This document shows positions 54,393 to 63,647 of a DNA stretch of 64,000 nt, one piece after another. The translations under genes and the position numbers were made by a program. Below the pieces are notes generated by a model. That model saw only the letters and a list, made by a program, of their open reading frames with translations, was not told the DNA's origin and made no database searches. This DNA is from Lysobacterales bacterium (GTDB taxonomy: Bacteria > Pseudomonadota > Gammaproteobacteria > Xanthomonadales > SZUA-38), in the NCBI GenBank assembly GCA_028285525.1, contig JANQOZ010000090.1:62001-126000 (forward strand), read 5' to 3'. Each line of letters opens with the position of its first letter. Within the stretch, counting starts at the first letter, position 1.

Positions 54393-55327
54393 TCGAAGTC
54401 AGGGTTGCTCCATCCGGCCGGCGCCTGAAGCTCTTCCGGCGGCTGCAGCCGCGAAACGTAGTCCATCACGGCGCTGATGTCCCGATCGTCGAATCCCTGA
54501 ATCTGGGCCACCATCTCTTCGTTCGAGTTGCGTCGTTTGCCGTCGCGAATCCACTCAAACTGGCGAACCAGGTAGCGATAGTGCTGCGCCTGGATGCGGG
54601 GTACCAGCTCCGCGTTGTTGCCCTCCCCGTTTGCGCCGTGGCATTCGGCGCAGTAGTCGGTGTAGAGCGCCTCGCCGGCCGCCAGGTTGTCGCCGGGGCC
54701 TTTTCCGTTCCCGACGCTGATCTCCAGACTGTCGATATAGCCGGCTACGTCAGCGATCGCCTGCGGTCCACCGATGGCCTCCGGGCTGGCATACGGGATC
54801 ATGACCACCGAGTCGCGGTTGGCCGAGCGGAAGTCCGCAAGCTGGCGAATCACCACGCGCTTATGCTGGCCGGCAATCTGCGGCACGCCCCCGCGAGCAC
54901 GCCCCCAGCCTTCGGGCTGATGGCACGCTGCACACTGACGGTAAATGGCCAGGCCGTTCTTGAGATCCGGGGTCAGCGCCATAGCCTTGTCGTATTCTTT
55001 TTCGGCGGCGCTGCGGAGCTCTTCCTGGGAAATCTCGGCGATCTCTTCCACCGACGCGTCCTTGGGGATTTCCAGGGTCTTGAAGCAGTAGTCCAGCGAT
55101 CGGCGGGCCCGGGTTTCCATGCCCATGTGGTAAAGCTTCATGGCGTAACCGTACTGCTGCCGACAGGAGTTGATGGCACTGGGCATCACCCGACCGGGGT
55201 TGCTGCGCAGGGCTTCCTCCACGCGTTCCAGGTCATCATCAAAGTTTCGGACTTCCTCCTCAGCGACCGTTGGCCAGGCCAGCGTCAGGAATACCGTGGC
55301 GCCAAGTGCAAAAATTGCTGATCTCAT
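54389..55327 (-). CDS. Dihaem c-type cytochrome (c4-like)
   Basis: The 312-residue protein has a signal peptide (MRSAIFALGATVFLTLAWPT, cut near VAE). A helical N-terminal region of about 100 residues is extra to cytochrome c4. Two c-type haem sites follow: CAACH (132-136) and CAECH (226-230), with later Met residues as possible axial ligands. It should be periplasmic and pass electrons to an oxidase, possibly from the PQQ dehydrogenase. No oxidase is nearby. Confidence 0.88.
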   Translation of the reverse strand: MRSAIFALGATVFLTLAWPTVAEEEVRNFDDDLERVEEALRSNPGRVMPSAINSCRQQYGYAMKLYHMGMETRARRSLDYCFKTLEIPKDASVEEIAEISQEELRSAAEKEYDKAMALTPDLKNGLAIYRQCAACHQPEGWGRARGGVPQIAGQHKRVVIRQLADFRSANRDSVVMIPYASPEAIGGPQAIADVAGYIDSLEISVGNGKGPGDNLAAGEALYTDYCAECHGANGEGNNAELVPRIQAQHYRYLVRQFEWIRDGKRRNSNEEMVAQIQGFDDRDISAVMDYVSRLQPPEELQAPAGWSNPDFD

Positions 55328-55512
55328 CGAGCGTCTCCCGTAACCGGTTAGGCAACCCCAGGATCATTAGACACCCGTAAACCCCGGCGCCGTATCGGGA
55401 AAAGCCGAAATCCCGAGGCAGCCCGTACCGCAACGGTTGGCCTGTTTCGGGGAGGATGCTCGGAAACTACGTATAGACGGCGCTGCTGCTCTGCATGCGA
55501 GCAGTCAGCCCC

Positions 55513-56733
55513 TCAGCGGGCGTGAACGGTTACCGCTTCACCGATCTGGTTCATGATGTCGCGCAGCCGGTCATAGTCGGGGTGGCGCACACGCATCCAG
55601 GCGTTGGCCATGTAGCCGGCCTCCACCGGCTGTGTCGGTGTGCCGGCCGGCGGCAGGTGCGCCGCCACGATGTGTTCGCCGAAATGCCGCTGAACCGCTT
55701 CCACGCCCGAATAACCGGTGATGTGTCCGTCACATTCCGGCCGCAGCGCGATCATGCCGGCACTGTAGCGACGGGACGGCGGCGTGTGGCCCGTTCCGTG
55801 CACCAGCGCGTGGGCCCACTCAAAATAGAGGTCAAAATCGTTGGCCGTGTTGTAGACGTCCCACTGCCCCACCCCCGGCGGTCGGCAGCCGATTTCGGAG
55901 AACTTGAGACCCTTGGGCCCGGCGAACCACTCCATGTGCGTTGCCGAGGTGCCGATACCGAGCACCTGGTTCACCTTCCGGGCCATCGCGCGAACCTCGC
56001 CATAACCTTCGGCATCCAGTCGGTTGGTGGTCACCATCTGCGGCGATATCCAGCGCTCGCGCATCGCCTCAAGAACGTTCGGGTAGTAGTGGGTGATGAA
56101 CTCGTGCACCACCTCACCGTTCACCGTGAGCGTATCCAGATAGCCCTCGTGTCCCTCGATAAACTCTTCGACGGCCACCGCCTGCCCGCTGGCCACGCCG
56201 CACGCCTGAGCAACGCTCGCCAGCTCTTCCCGACTGTTGACCCGGTAGGTGTCGGACGCTCCGGCGCCGGCAGGCGGTTTGATGATCAGCGGAAACCCGA
56301 CCGCGTCGGCAAAATCCACCAGGTCCTGCTCGCTGACCGCGCGGGTCGACTGCGCACAGGGAATGCCCGCCTCCCGCAGGGCCTGCTTCATCGCCGGCTT
56401 GTCCCGACACAGGTACGCCGTATGCGCGCTGGTGCCCGGGATACCGGCAGCCTCGCGGACGGTCGCTGCCGCCATGATGTGAGCTTCCACCGTCGCCTCG
56501 AGCCGATCGACCCACACCGCGCCCTGAATCGCCTTGACGGCTGCGAGCAGCGACGGTTCGTGAACCACAGACTTGACCTGAACGTAGTCGGTCAGCCAGT
56601 GCTTCATCTCGTCAGTCAGGGTGTCTTTCGGCCGCTCGCCGACACCGATGACGTTGGCGCCGGCGGCGTGCAGCGCGCGCACAAACTCACGCTGGTTGTA
56701 CGGAAAGGACGGCTCTACAAAAATGATGTTCAT
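55513..56733 (-). CDS. ATP-grasp ligase, paralogue A
   Basis: The 406-residue protein starts MNIIFVEPSFPYNQREFVRA. A pre-ATP-grasp domain is followed by the ATP-grasp fold with VGFPLIIKPPAGAGASDTYR, VAVEEFIEGHEGYLDTLTV and the metal-site segment THMEWFAGPKGLKFSEIGCR. The C-terminal part has QRHFGEHIVAAHLPPAGTPT and MRVRHPDYDRL. It is a paralogue of the genes at 58291 and 63648. Such enzymes activate a carboxylate with ATP and join it to an amine; the substrates are unknown. Its ATG overlaps the glgA stop by 4 bp, so it is translated with glycogen synthase. Confidence 0.88.
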   Translation of the reverse strand: MNIIFVEPSFPYNQREFVRALHAAGANVIGVGERPKDTLTDEMKHWLTDYVQVKSVVHEPSLLAAVKAIQGAVWVDRLEATVEAHIMAAATVREAAGIPGTSAHTAYLCRDKPAMKQALREAGIPCAQSTRAVSEQDLVDFADAVGFPLIIKPPAGAGASDTYRVNSREELASVAQACGVASGQAVAVEEFIEGHEGYLDTLTVNGEVVHEFITHYYPNVLEAMRERWISPQMVTTNRLDAEGYGEVRAMARKVNQVLGIGTSATHMEWFAGPKGLKFSEIGCRPPGVGQWDVYNTANDFDLYFEWAHALVHGTGHTPPSRRYSAGMIALRPECDGHITGYSGVEAVQRHFGEHIVAAHLPPAGTPTQPVEAGYMANAWMRVRHPDYDRLRDIMNQIGEAVTVHAR

Positions 56734-58184
56734 CCGCGCACCATCAGCTGTCGGTAAAGATCTTCATACTGCGCGCCCTGCCGCTGCCAGGAAAAATCCT
56801 GCGCCATGCCGTTGCGCATGACCTGCATCCACAGGGTTCGATTGGCGTACAGGTCGAGCGCAGTCTCCAGCGCCCAGCGCAGTCCGGTTTCGTCGTAATC
56901 CCGAAAGAGCACGCCCGTACCGGTGCCGCGCTGAGGATTGATCTGCTGCACCGAGTCGGCCAGGCCACCCGTTTCCCGCACCACGGGAACCGTGCCGTAC
57001 TTGAGACTGTACATCTGGTTCAGGCCCGAGGGCTCGTAGAGCGACGGCATCAGAAAAAGATCGCTGCCGGCCTCGATCCAGTGCGCCAGTCGATTGTTGT
57101 AGCCACGGTAGAAGCACACCTGACCCGGGAAACGATGCTGAAGCTCACCGAAGAAATGCTCGTAACGCGGCTCGCCGCTGCCCAGTACCGCCAGCATCAC
57201 CGGTCGCCGGGACAGGATTTCCGGCAGCACGCTGTGCAGCAGATCCAGACCCTTTTGTGAGGTCAGGCGCGTCACCATACCCAGCAGCGGCTGATCGATC
57301 TCACCCGTCAGGCCCAGCTCGCTCATCAGGGCCCGCTTGCAGGCGCGCTTGCCCGCCAGCTCCATCGCGGTGTAGTTGAAGGGGATCAGCGTGTCGGTTG
57401 CCGGGTCCCACTCGTGATGGTCGACACCATTCAGGATGCCCGTCAGCGAGTCGCGGCGCCCCCGCAGGAGGTGCTGCAGGCCCATGCCGTAGGCGTCCGT
57501 CTGAATCTCGCGCGCGTAGCTGGGGCTCACCGTGGTCAGATGATGTGCGTGCAGCAGCGCGGTCTTCAAAAAGTTGATGACGCCGCTGCGCAGATCATCC
57601 TGATGCAGCATGCCCTCAAAGCCGTTCAGATCGAGATCCGGCAGCACGTCACTCGAGAACATCCCCTGGTAGCCGATGTTGTGAATCGTCATGATCGAAC
57701 GGGTCCGCGCGAACAGCTGGTCCCAGGCGTAGATGGTTCGCAGATAGAGCGGGATCAGACCCGTATGCCAGTCGTGGCAATGGAAAATGTCGGGCGCAAA
57801 GCCCATACGCTGACAGATTTCGGGGCAGGCGCGACACAGCAGAATAAAGCGGCGGTGCTCATCAAAGTGCTGGGTGTAGATCGAGCCGCGGTGGTACAGA
57901 TCGGGGCTGCGCAGCAGATAGATGGACAGCCCCGTACCCGGCAGCTGGACCGTGTCCACCGAGTAATGCCCATGGCGCGAGCCGATGGAAATCGGCACTT
58001 CCTGCAGATAATCCACCGGCACAATGTCCAGCCCGCTGACGTCGATGGTGTCGTAAAACGGCATCACCACCCGCACGTCGTGCCCGCTGCGCTGCAGATG
58101 GAGAGACAGAGCAGCGGAGACGTCGGCCAGGCCGCCGGTTTTGGCCAGCGGGGTAAGCTCAGCAGTCGCCTGAAAAATTTTCAA
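56730..58184 (-). CDS. glgA: Glycogen synthase (ADP-glucose type, GT5)
   Basis: GlgA elongates alpha-1,4-glucan from ADP-glucose. The 484-residue protein has the N-terminal KTGGLADVSAAL loop (Lys15 region), FHCHDWHTGLIPLYL, and the GT-B C-domain signature PSLYEPSGLNQMYSLKYGTV followed by VRETGGLADSV. Ser replaces the Cys of the E. coli EPCGL motif. No glgC, glgB or glgP is visible next to it. Instead it is coupled to an ATP-grasp ligase and divergent from another. Its product may be a special glucan rather than bulk glycogen, which is inference. Confidence 0.94.
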   Translation of the reverse strand: MKIFQATAELTPLAKTGGLADVSAALSLHLQRSGHDVRVVMPFYDTIDVSGLDIVPVDYLQEVPISIGSRHGHYSVDTVQLPGTGLSIYLLRSPDLYHRGSIYTQHFDEHRRFILLCRACPEICQRMGFAPDIFHCHDWHTGLIPLYLRTIYAWDQLFARTRSIMTIHNIGYQGMFSSDVLPDLDLNGFEGMLHQDDLRSGVINFLKTALLHAHHLTTVSPSYAREIQTDAYGMGLQHLLRGRRDSLTGILNGVDHHEWDPATDTLIPFNYTAMELAGKRACKRALMSELGLTGEIDQPLLGMVTRLTSQKGLDLLHSVLPEILSRRPVMLAVLGSGEPRYEHFFGELQHRFPGQVCFYRGYNNRLAHWIEAGSDLFLMPSLYEPSGLNQMYSLKYGTVPVVRETGGLADSVQQINPQRGTGTGVLFRDYDETGLRWALETALDLYANRTLWMQVMRNGMAQDFSWQRQGAQYEDLYRQLMVRG

Positions 58185-58290
58185 TGGAACGGTCGCTTCT
58201 AGAGAAAAGGAAACCCGGTGGAGGTGCTATTCTACCTCGCCTTCGCGGGCCTGCGGACCCGCTTCCGGCTCAGCAAGGCAGGACAGTTCG

Positions 58291-59508
58291 ATGAACATCA
58301 TATTGCTTTCTCCCGGCTACCCGGCCGATATCCCGGAATTTGTTCGGGGCCTGGCGGAGTGCGGCGCGCGGGTCATCGGCGTTGGTGACCAGGCACAGGC
58401 CAATTTGCCGGAACTCTCTCGCCGGGCCCTCAGCCGCTACGTTCAGGTTCCGTCGCTATGGGACCGCGAGGCGGTAATCGCAACGCTGCAGACAGAGCTC
58501 AGAGGCCTGGACGTTGCCGGCGTTGAGTGCCTGTGGGAACCGGGGGTGATGCTGGCCGCTCAGCTGCGTCAGCAGTTCGGTTTGCCGGGGCTGACCGTTG
58601 AGCAGGCTCATCGATTCCGCGACAAAGAAGCGATGAAGCTGGCGCTGGATCAGGCGGGCATTCGCACGCCCCATCACGTTGCGGCCACCACCACCGCCGC
58701 CTGCTTCGAAGCGGCCGAACGCATTGGCTTTCCGCTGATTCTCAAGCCGATTGCGGGCGCAGGTTCCGCCGACACCTACCGGGTGGACAGCCGCGAACAG
58801 CTGCGCGCGGCGCTCGCCATGATGCGACACGTCCCAGCGGTCAGCGTCGAAGAGTTTGTTGAGGGAGACGAGTTCACCTTCGACGCGATCTGCGTGAATG
58901 GCCAGGTGGCCTACCACAACGTTGCCTGGTATCGACCGCGGCCGCTGATCGCCCGCAGCAACGAGTGGATCAGTCCCCAGGTGATCGCGCTGCGCGACGT
59001 CGAGCGGGACGATCTGGCCGGAGGCATCGCCATGGGCCGGCAGGTGCTCGATGCCCTCGGGTTTCAGAGGGGCTTCACCCATATGGAGTGGTACCGGAAG
59101 GCGGACGGCGAGGTGGTGTTCGGTGAGATCGGCGCGCGACCGCCCGGCGCTCACCAGGTGGACCAGATGAAATTCGCCTGCGATTTTGACGTCTTTCGCG
59201 CCTGGGGCCAGGCGGTGGCCACGGGCAGCTCAGACCTGACGTTCCACCGACGCTACAACGTTGCCACAGTCTACAAGCGAGCGCGGGGCGTTGGGCGCAT
59301 CAGCCGAATTGAGGGTGCCGCGAGTCTGGAGCAGCGGTTCGGTGAGCACGTCGTCTGGAACACGCTCCTGCCAACCGGCAGCCCGCGCCGCGACTGGCGC
59401 CAGACGCTGGTATCAGATGGTTTCATCATGCTGCGACACCCGGAGCTCACCGAAACCCTGACGATGGCTGACGCCGTGGCCTCAGAGCTGCATCTTTACG
59501 CCGACTGA
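58291..59508 (+). CDS. ATP-grasp ligase, paralogue B
   Basis: The 405-residue protein (MNIILLSPGYPADIPEFVRG) follows an AGGA site. It has the same plan as paralogue A: IGFPLILKPIAGAGSADTYR, VSVEEFVEGDEFTFDAICVN, and THMEWYRKADGEVVFGEIGA with RPPGAHQVDQ. The C-terminus has EQRFGEHVVWNTLLPTGSPR and MLRHPELTETLTMA. It is the only plus-strand gene of the cluster, divergent from glgA (106 bp) and convergent with the esterase gene. A shared bidirectional promoter with glgA is likely. Confidence 0.88.
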   Translation: MNIILLSPGYPADIPEFVRGLAECGARVIGVGDQAQANLPELSRRALSRYVQVPSLWDREAVIATLQTELRGLDVAGVECLWEPGVMLAAQLRQQFGLPGLTVEQAHRFRDKEAMKLALDQAGIRTPHHVAATTTAACFEAAERIGFPLILKPIAGAGSADTYRVDSREQLRAALAMMRHVPAVSVEEFVEGDEFTFDAICVNGQVAYHNVAWYRPRPLIARSNEWISPQVIALRDVERDDLAGGIAMGRQVLDALGFQRGFTHMEWYRKADGEVVFGEIGARPPGAHQVDQMKFACDFDVFRAWGQAVATGSSDLTFHRRYNVATVYKRARGVGRISRIEGAASLEQRFGEHVVWNTLLPTGSPRRDWRQTLVSDGFIMLRHPELTETLTMADAVASELHLYAD

Positions 59509-59536
59509 AGAGCCTGGATTCGGTTGCGTTTCTGGG

Positions 59537-60268
59537 TCAGGCAAACTCGTCCAAGTATTTCGGCAGCATCTCGCGCCAGGTCACCCAGTCATGGTGGTAG
59601 TTGCTGCCCCAGGGATCGACCCGATTGGGCACACCCTTCGCGCCCAGCACCTGCGCCATGCGCCAGGACTCACCCGCGTTTTCGTAGTCCCCTTCGCCGG
59701 TGGGCAGCAGAATCTGCCGGGTCCGCAGCAGCTCGAGCATGCCTCCCTCCAGCCCCGGCAGGAAATGCAGCGGAGAGCTGAAGTAGAAATCATCAAAGAA
59801 CTGCCCCTCGAGGTACTTCGACAGGTCGTAGGTGCCGCTCATGGCGATCGCCAGCCGATACGCGTCGGGATGCCGACACACCGTGGCGACGGCGTTGAAC
59901 GCCCCGATGGACGCGCCGGCCGCGATGATTTCAATGTCGGGTGTCCGGCAGTCGGCGCGGATCGCGGGCGTGACCTCGTTGTAGATAAAAGCGTCAAACG
60001 CGTTTTGCATGCGGGCCCGGAATGCCGGATGGTGCTCGCCGGAAAACCAGGTGCGGCCCGCCACGCTGTCGGTGGAATAGATCTTGATGCGGCCCGCCTC
60101 CAGCAGCGGCGCCAGCGCCCGGATCATCAGAAAACGCTCGATCTCCTCAGCGTCGCCGCCGGCCGTGGGGTACAGCAGCACCGGCGTGCCAAACGACCCC
60201 CAGCGAATGAGGGGCATGGTCCGCTCGAGCCGCGGCGAATGCCAGCGGGTGACCTCCTTGGGCACCAT
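59537..60268 (-). CDS. Esterase (alpha/beta hydrolase, PF00756-type)
   Basis: The 243-residue protein has the nucleophile elbow GASIGAFNAV (Ser120) and the late catalytic His in WGSNYHHDWVTWREMLPKYL. VLLYPTAGGDAEEIERFLMI is the oxyanion-side strand. There is no signal peptide, so it acts in the cytoplasm on an ester, thioester or acyl-glycan made by the cluster. Its ATG overlaps the upstream ATP-grasp stop by one base (TGATG). Confidence 0.85.
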   Translation of the reverse strand: MVPKEVTRWHSPRLERTMPLIRWGSFGTPVLLYPTAGGDAEEIERFLMIRALAPLLEAGRIKIYSTDSVAGRTWFSGEHHPAFRARMQNAFDAFIYNEVTPAIRADCRTPDIEIIAAGASIGAFNAVATVCRHPDAYRLAIAMSGTYDLSKYLEGQFFDDFYFSSPLHFLPGLEGGMLELLRTRQILLPTGEGDYENAGESWRMAQVLGAKGVPNRVDPWGSNYHHDWVTWREMLPKYLDEFA

Positions 60269-61509
60269 CAGGCGGCCGCTTCTTCGTCAGCCACCGACTG
60301 CTGAACGCGCTCCCAGAACAGCTCGGTGAATGAATCGATTTCATGCTCGGGATAGAGCGCGGTCACTTTCTTTCGAATCGCATCCAGCATCACCTCCGAC
60401 CGGAACAGGTCGGCCGCAACCTCGTCCAGGTCCGCGAGATGCTCCGCGCAAAAGGCTTCGAAGCGCTCGGTGTCAAAATGCGCGTCAGCCAGCGCGTGGT
60501 AGGCCGCAAACTTCTCTTCCTGGCTCCGATCGCTGTCGGCGATAGCGAAGTAGTCCTGCCAGTTGAGGTCCGAACGCATCCGGCGTCCGGTGGCCGCACA
60601 AAACACCGACCAGCGAACGTTCGCCTTGATCAGCCAGGGAAAGTGGTAGTGCAGCGAGCTGACCTGCGAGTCTGGGCACGCGTTCGCAAAGTCAATCGGG
60701 TGCCAGACGCCGTCACTTCGCAGAGCCTCGCAGGAGTTGAAGTCCCAGCCGAAGAAAGCGTTGATGATGCCGGTCATCTGATGCAGATGGCTTTCGTCTT
60801 CCGGGGCCAGGAAGTTGCGGTCCATGCGGTAACGATCGTGAAGCGGCGCCCCCGGATCGTAGTTGACGCAGCGGCGCTGTGGCCCGAGTCCAACGCAGCG
60901 CACAAAAGCATCGTGGGGCATCACACCCTTCTGCAGGTTCATGACCCGCGTGCCGCTCTTGTTGTAAGCGTCCCGCAGCGCCTCCGCGTCGTTGATCGCC
61001 GTCACGCCTACCCAGGCGCCCCCGTCGTAGGGTTTCATAAACAGCGGGTAGCCGATCTTGTCCCCGATTTCGCCGAGGTCGAACAGCTTCGCGTATTGCC
61101 TGAGCGTCGGCTCGAGGTCGGACGACTCGGCATACGACTTCGGCGGCAGCAGCCAGGTATCGGGCACCGGAAACCCCAGCCGCATCATCGCCGCGTAGGT
61201 GGTCTGCTTTTCCATCGACTGCAGCGTCCACGGATTGTTGAAGACGTAGAGGTCGTCCATGACGATCGACTTTTTGATCCACTCCCGCGAGGGTTGATAC
61301 CAGTGAGTCAGCCGATCGATCACCACGTCGTAAGGACAAGGCCTGCGCAGATCGAACGGCTCGATCATGACCCGCTCAACCTCAAAGCGGATGGACTCTT
61401 CACCCTGGCTAACCACAGGGTCCAGCCGTCGGAGCAGCGCCTCGTAGCAGATGGGCCAGCAGATATCCGCACCGAGGGACAGGCCGATTTTTCTCGTTGT
61501 TGTGCTCAC
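60268..61509 (-). CDS. RimK-like ATP-grasp protein
   Basis: The 413-residue protein differs from the three paralogues. It begins KIGLSLGADICWPICYEALL, then has the ATP-grasp core GYPLFMKPYDGGAWVGVTAI and the metal-binding WHPIDFANACPDSQVSSLHY. SPR-like VMNLQKGVMPHDAFVRCVGL lies between. A C-terminal helical tail (EIDSFTELFWERVQQSVADE) is extra. RimK-like enzymes add amino acids to a protein or small acceptor; the acceptor is unknown. It is translationally coupled to the esterase gene. Confidence 0.82.
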   Translation of the reverse strand: MSTTTRKIGLSLGADICWPICYEALLRRLDPVVSQGEESIRFEVERVMIEPFDLRRPCPYDVVIDRLTHWYQPSREWIKKSIVMDDLYVFNNPWTLQSMEKQTTYAAMMRLGFPVPDTWLLPPKSYAESSDLEPTLRQYAKLFDLGEIGDKIGYPLFMKPYDGGAWVGVTAINDAEALRDAYNKSGTRVMNLQKGVMPHDAFVRCVGLGPQRRCVNYDPGAPLHDRYRMDRNFLAPEDESHLHQMTGIINAFFGWDFNSCEALRSDGVWHPIDFANACPDSQVSSLHYHFPWLIKANVRWSVFCAATGRRMRSDLNWQDYFAIADSDRSQEEKFAAYHALADAHFDTERFEAFCAEHLADLDEVAADLFRSEVMLDAIRKKVTALYPEHEIDSFTELFWERVQQSVADEEAAA

Positions 61510-61584
61510 AGATTGTCCTGTTTGGTTGTTCTTAGTTCGGTGCTGCTCACCAGGCTGCCAGAGACCGTAGGCCCTGACCTGCTG

Positions 61585-62721
61585 CTATTCATACACCATC
61601 CAAGCCGGCCCGGGAAACAGCCACGTTAATCCGCTGCGCAGCCGATCACGCCAGTTTTCCCAGTTGTGCGCATCGCGAGCCTCCTCGAGCAGCACCTCAA
61701 TCGACTGCTGCTGCAGCGTCAGCACCATCGAGCGGTTTTCGAAGATCAGCGACTCATAGAGACCGCAGCTCAAAAACACCTTTTTTGAGGGATGGCCCGG
61801 CGACTCGCGGAATCGGTTGATGAAGGCTACCACCGGATCGAAGGCCGGGCCGCGCTGATGTCTGCCGATGTCGCTGAAGGCAAAAGAACCGGACTGAAGC
61901 AGCAGTCGATCGAACAGGCCGGGATTGAGCCAGGCGGCATGCAGCGACGCCACCGCACCAAAGCTGGCGCCCATCAGGCAGCGGGAGCGAGAATCATCGA
62001 TCAGCGGATACCGGTCGTTCATTACGCCCAGCACCTCGTTGCAGATGAACTGGGCGTGGCGCCGATCGCCGGAGTACTCGGTAAGGCGGTCCGGCGAGTC
62101 GCTCAACGCCACAATCAGCGGAGGGATCTCCAGATCGTGGGTCAGATTGTCCAGCACAACGCCAAGCTGCGCATAGCGCAGGTAATCGCTGCCGTCGTGA
62201 ACGATGAGCAGCGGGTAGCTGCGGCTGCGTCGAAACCGGGCCGGCAGGTAGACCTGCAGGTTGCGCCGCTCGCCGAAGGCGCCGCTGTCGACGGCCACCT
62301 GCTCCCAGCTGCCTTGCCGCACGTCGTCACGTTCTTCGGTCCAGATCGGGCGCTCGTAGCCCTCAGCCTGGCATACCGAGTTAGCGCCAAATGGATCATC
62401 GGCCAGCACCGGGTTGAGCGGATCGACAATCAGCTGTGACTGACCGCCGGCAATGACCTCAAACTTGTATTCGATCCGCGAGCCGGGTGCGAGATCGATG
62501 GAAACGCTCCAGAGGTCGGTGCCAGCCAGCCGCTGAAACGGCTGCGCCGCGGCAAAACCGGCGACCCAGCAGCGAAGGTTCACCGCGTCCGCTTCCCCGC
62601 GATAGATAAAGGTCACCTTGCGGCCTTCGACAACGGGGAAGCGATTGCCGGCCAGAAAGTGATCAACGTCGGCAGGCGATGGCTCCGCCGTCTGCAGAAA
62701 CGTTTTGAGGGGTATCGTCAT
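61585..62721 (-). CDS. Enterochelin-esterase-like hydrolase with N-terminal E-set domain
   Basis: The 378-residue protein has an N-terminal ~130-residue beta domain (KVTFIYRGEADAVNLRCWVA, DLWSVSIDLAPGSRIEYKFE) like the E-set/CBM48 domains that bind alpha-glucans. The PF00756 esterase fold follows with RSRSYPLLIVHDGSDYLRYA, nucleophile CLMGASFGAVASLHAAW and late His in ARDAHNWENWRDRL. The CBM48-like domain would fit a role on a GlgA product. Its ATG overlaps the upstream S51-like gene stop by 4 bp. Confidence 0.86.
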   Translation of the reverse strand: MTIPLKTFLQTAEPSPADVDHFLAGNRFPVVEGRKVTFIYRGEADAVNLRCWVAGFAAAQPFQRLAGTDLWSVSIDLAPGSRIEYKFEVIAGGQSQLIVDPLNPVLADDPFGANSVCQAEGYERPIWTEERDDVRQGSWEQVAVDSGAFGERRNLQVYLPARFRRSRSYPLLIVHDGSDYLRYAQLGVVLDNLTHDLEIPPLIVALSDSPDRLTEYSGDRRHAQFICNEVLGVMNDRYPLIDDSRSRCLMGASFGAVASLHAAWLNPGLFDRLLLQSGSFAFSDIGRHQRGPAFDPVVAFINRFRESPGHPSKKVFLSCGLYESLIFENRSMVLTLQQQSIEVLLEEARDAHNWENWRDRLRSGLTWLFPGPAWMVYE

Positions 62722-63644
62722 GAGATTTCCAGCGGCCGCAGTTCCCCGCCGCGCTCGATCAGCATTGCCCCGCTCGCGGCAACCAGGCTGGCGCCGTCGA
62801 ACGCGAGCCGCGAGCCGCTGTCGAGCGTCACGCAGCGAGCGGGCGCAAAGCGGCTCGCCAGCAGATCCATCTGACGGCGGTTGTTGAGCTTAAGGCGTCG
62901 GCTGGCGCCCGGAAAGAACACCAGGTCCGGAAGGACGCCCGCCCCGGCCATCAGCACCTCGGGCTCGCGCCGGCCCTGAGGGGTGTGGTCGTTAAACAGC
63001 ACGATGTTGTCACTTAACGCCATGGCACCGGCCGACCAGGCGAGCACTGGTCGACCCTGAAGCCAGGGCGCGTCGTTAAAGAGCCGCAGCCGGTTGGCCA
63101 GCACCGCCACGTTGCCCCCGGTCAGCAGCAGAGAGGGACACGACTCGAGGAGCGTCTCTACCTCGTGAATCTGCTCGGCCAGCGCCGCCGACTCAAGGCC
63201 TCTTAGCTCCTCGTGGAACTGGTCGTGAATACGCCGGGCCTGCGCCACGTGCTGACGATCAAGCTGCTGAATCTGCGCAACGGCCTCGTGGCGCGCCTGA
63301 TCGATGAGATCGGAAGCGCCGCCATCGCGCGTCACCTGGCGGGCCGCAATCATGAGCTGACGCATGCGAAGCCGATACAGACGCTGGAGGTCCTTCAGCC
63401 GATCCTGACGCTCCTGATGCGCCTCTCGCAGCCGTTGGTCTGCGGCAAACGCCGCCTCGGCCCGTCGATTGAGGCCGAGGTCGACCAGCTTCTGCGGGAG
63501 AAGCTCCGCGAGATCTTCGATATAGCCCTCGGCCTCTTTCCAGGCGGCCGACACCACCGCCACCGGGGCGTCCGGCAGGTCAGCGGCCGCGCCGCCGAGA
63601 TTGGTCACCGGCCGCTGAGGGCCAAGGATAATCCGGCGGGTCAT
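62718..63644 (-). CDS. S51/class-I-amidotransferase-like protein with inserted coiled coil
   Basis: The 308-residue protein has the features of the peptidase E/cyanophycinase superfamily: an N-terminal strand VAVVSAAWKEAEGY, a LLLTGGNVAVLANRLRLF turn (GGN 176-178) and the nucleophile Ser204 in VLAWSAGAMALSDN. The later GAGVLPDLVFFPGASRR and RCVTLDSGSRLAFDG segments match the family end. A charged helical insert (about 60-160, EAHQERQDRLKDLQRLYRLR) separates the first strand from the GGN turn. Active S51 enzymes cut isoaspartyl or Asp-linked peptides; activity here is unproved. It is coupled to both neighbours. Confidence 0.75.
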   Translation of the reverse strand: MTRRIILGPQRPVTNLGGAAADLPDAPVAVVSAAWKEAEGYIEDLAELLPQKLVDLGLNRRAEAAFAADQRLREAHQERQDRLKDLQRLYRLRMRQLMIAARQVTRDGGASDLIDQARHEAVAQIQQLDRQHVAQARRIHDQFHEELRGLESAALAEQIHEVETLLESCPSLLLTGGNVAVLANRLRLFNDAPWLQGRPVLAWSAGAMALSDNIVLFNDHTPQGRREPEVLMAGAGVLPDLVFFPGASRRLKLNNRRQMDLLASRFAPARCVTLDSGSRLAFDGASLVAASGAMLIERGGELRPLEIS

Positions 63645-63647
63645 GGG

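Noticed and set aside
55495..56757. 420-residue plus-strand open frame
   Set aside because: Antisense to ATP-grasp paralogue A, Arg/His-rich with no motif.
60343..61629. 428-residue plus-strand open frame
   Set aside because: Antisense to the RimK-like ATP-grasp gene; no recognisable domain.
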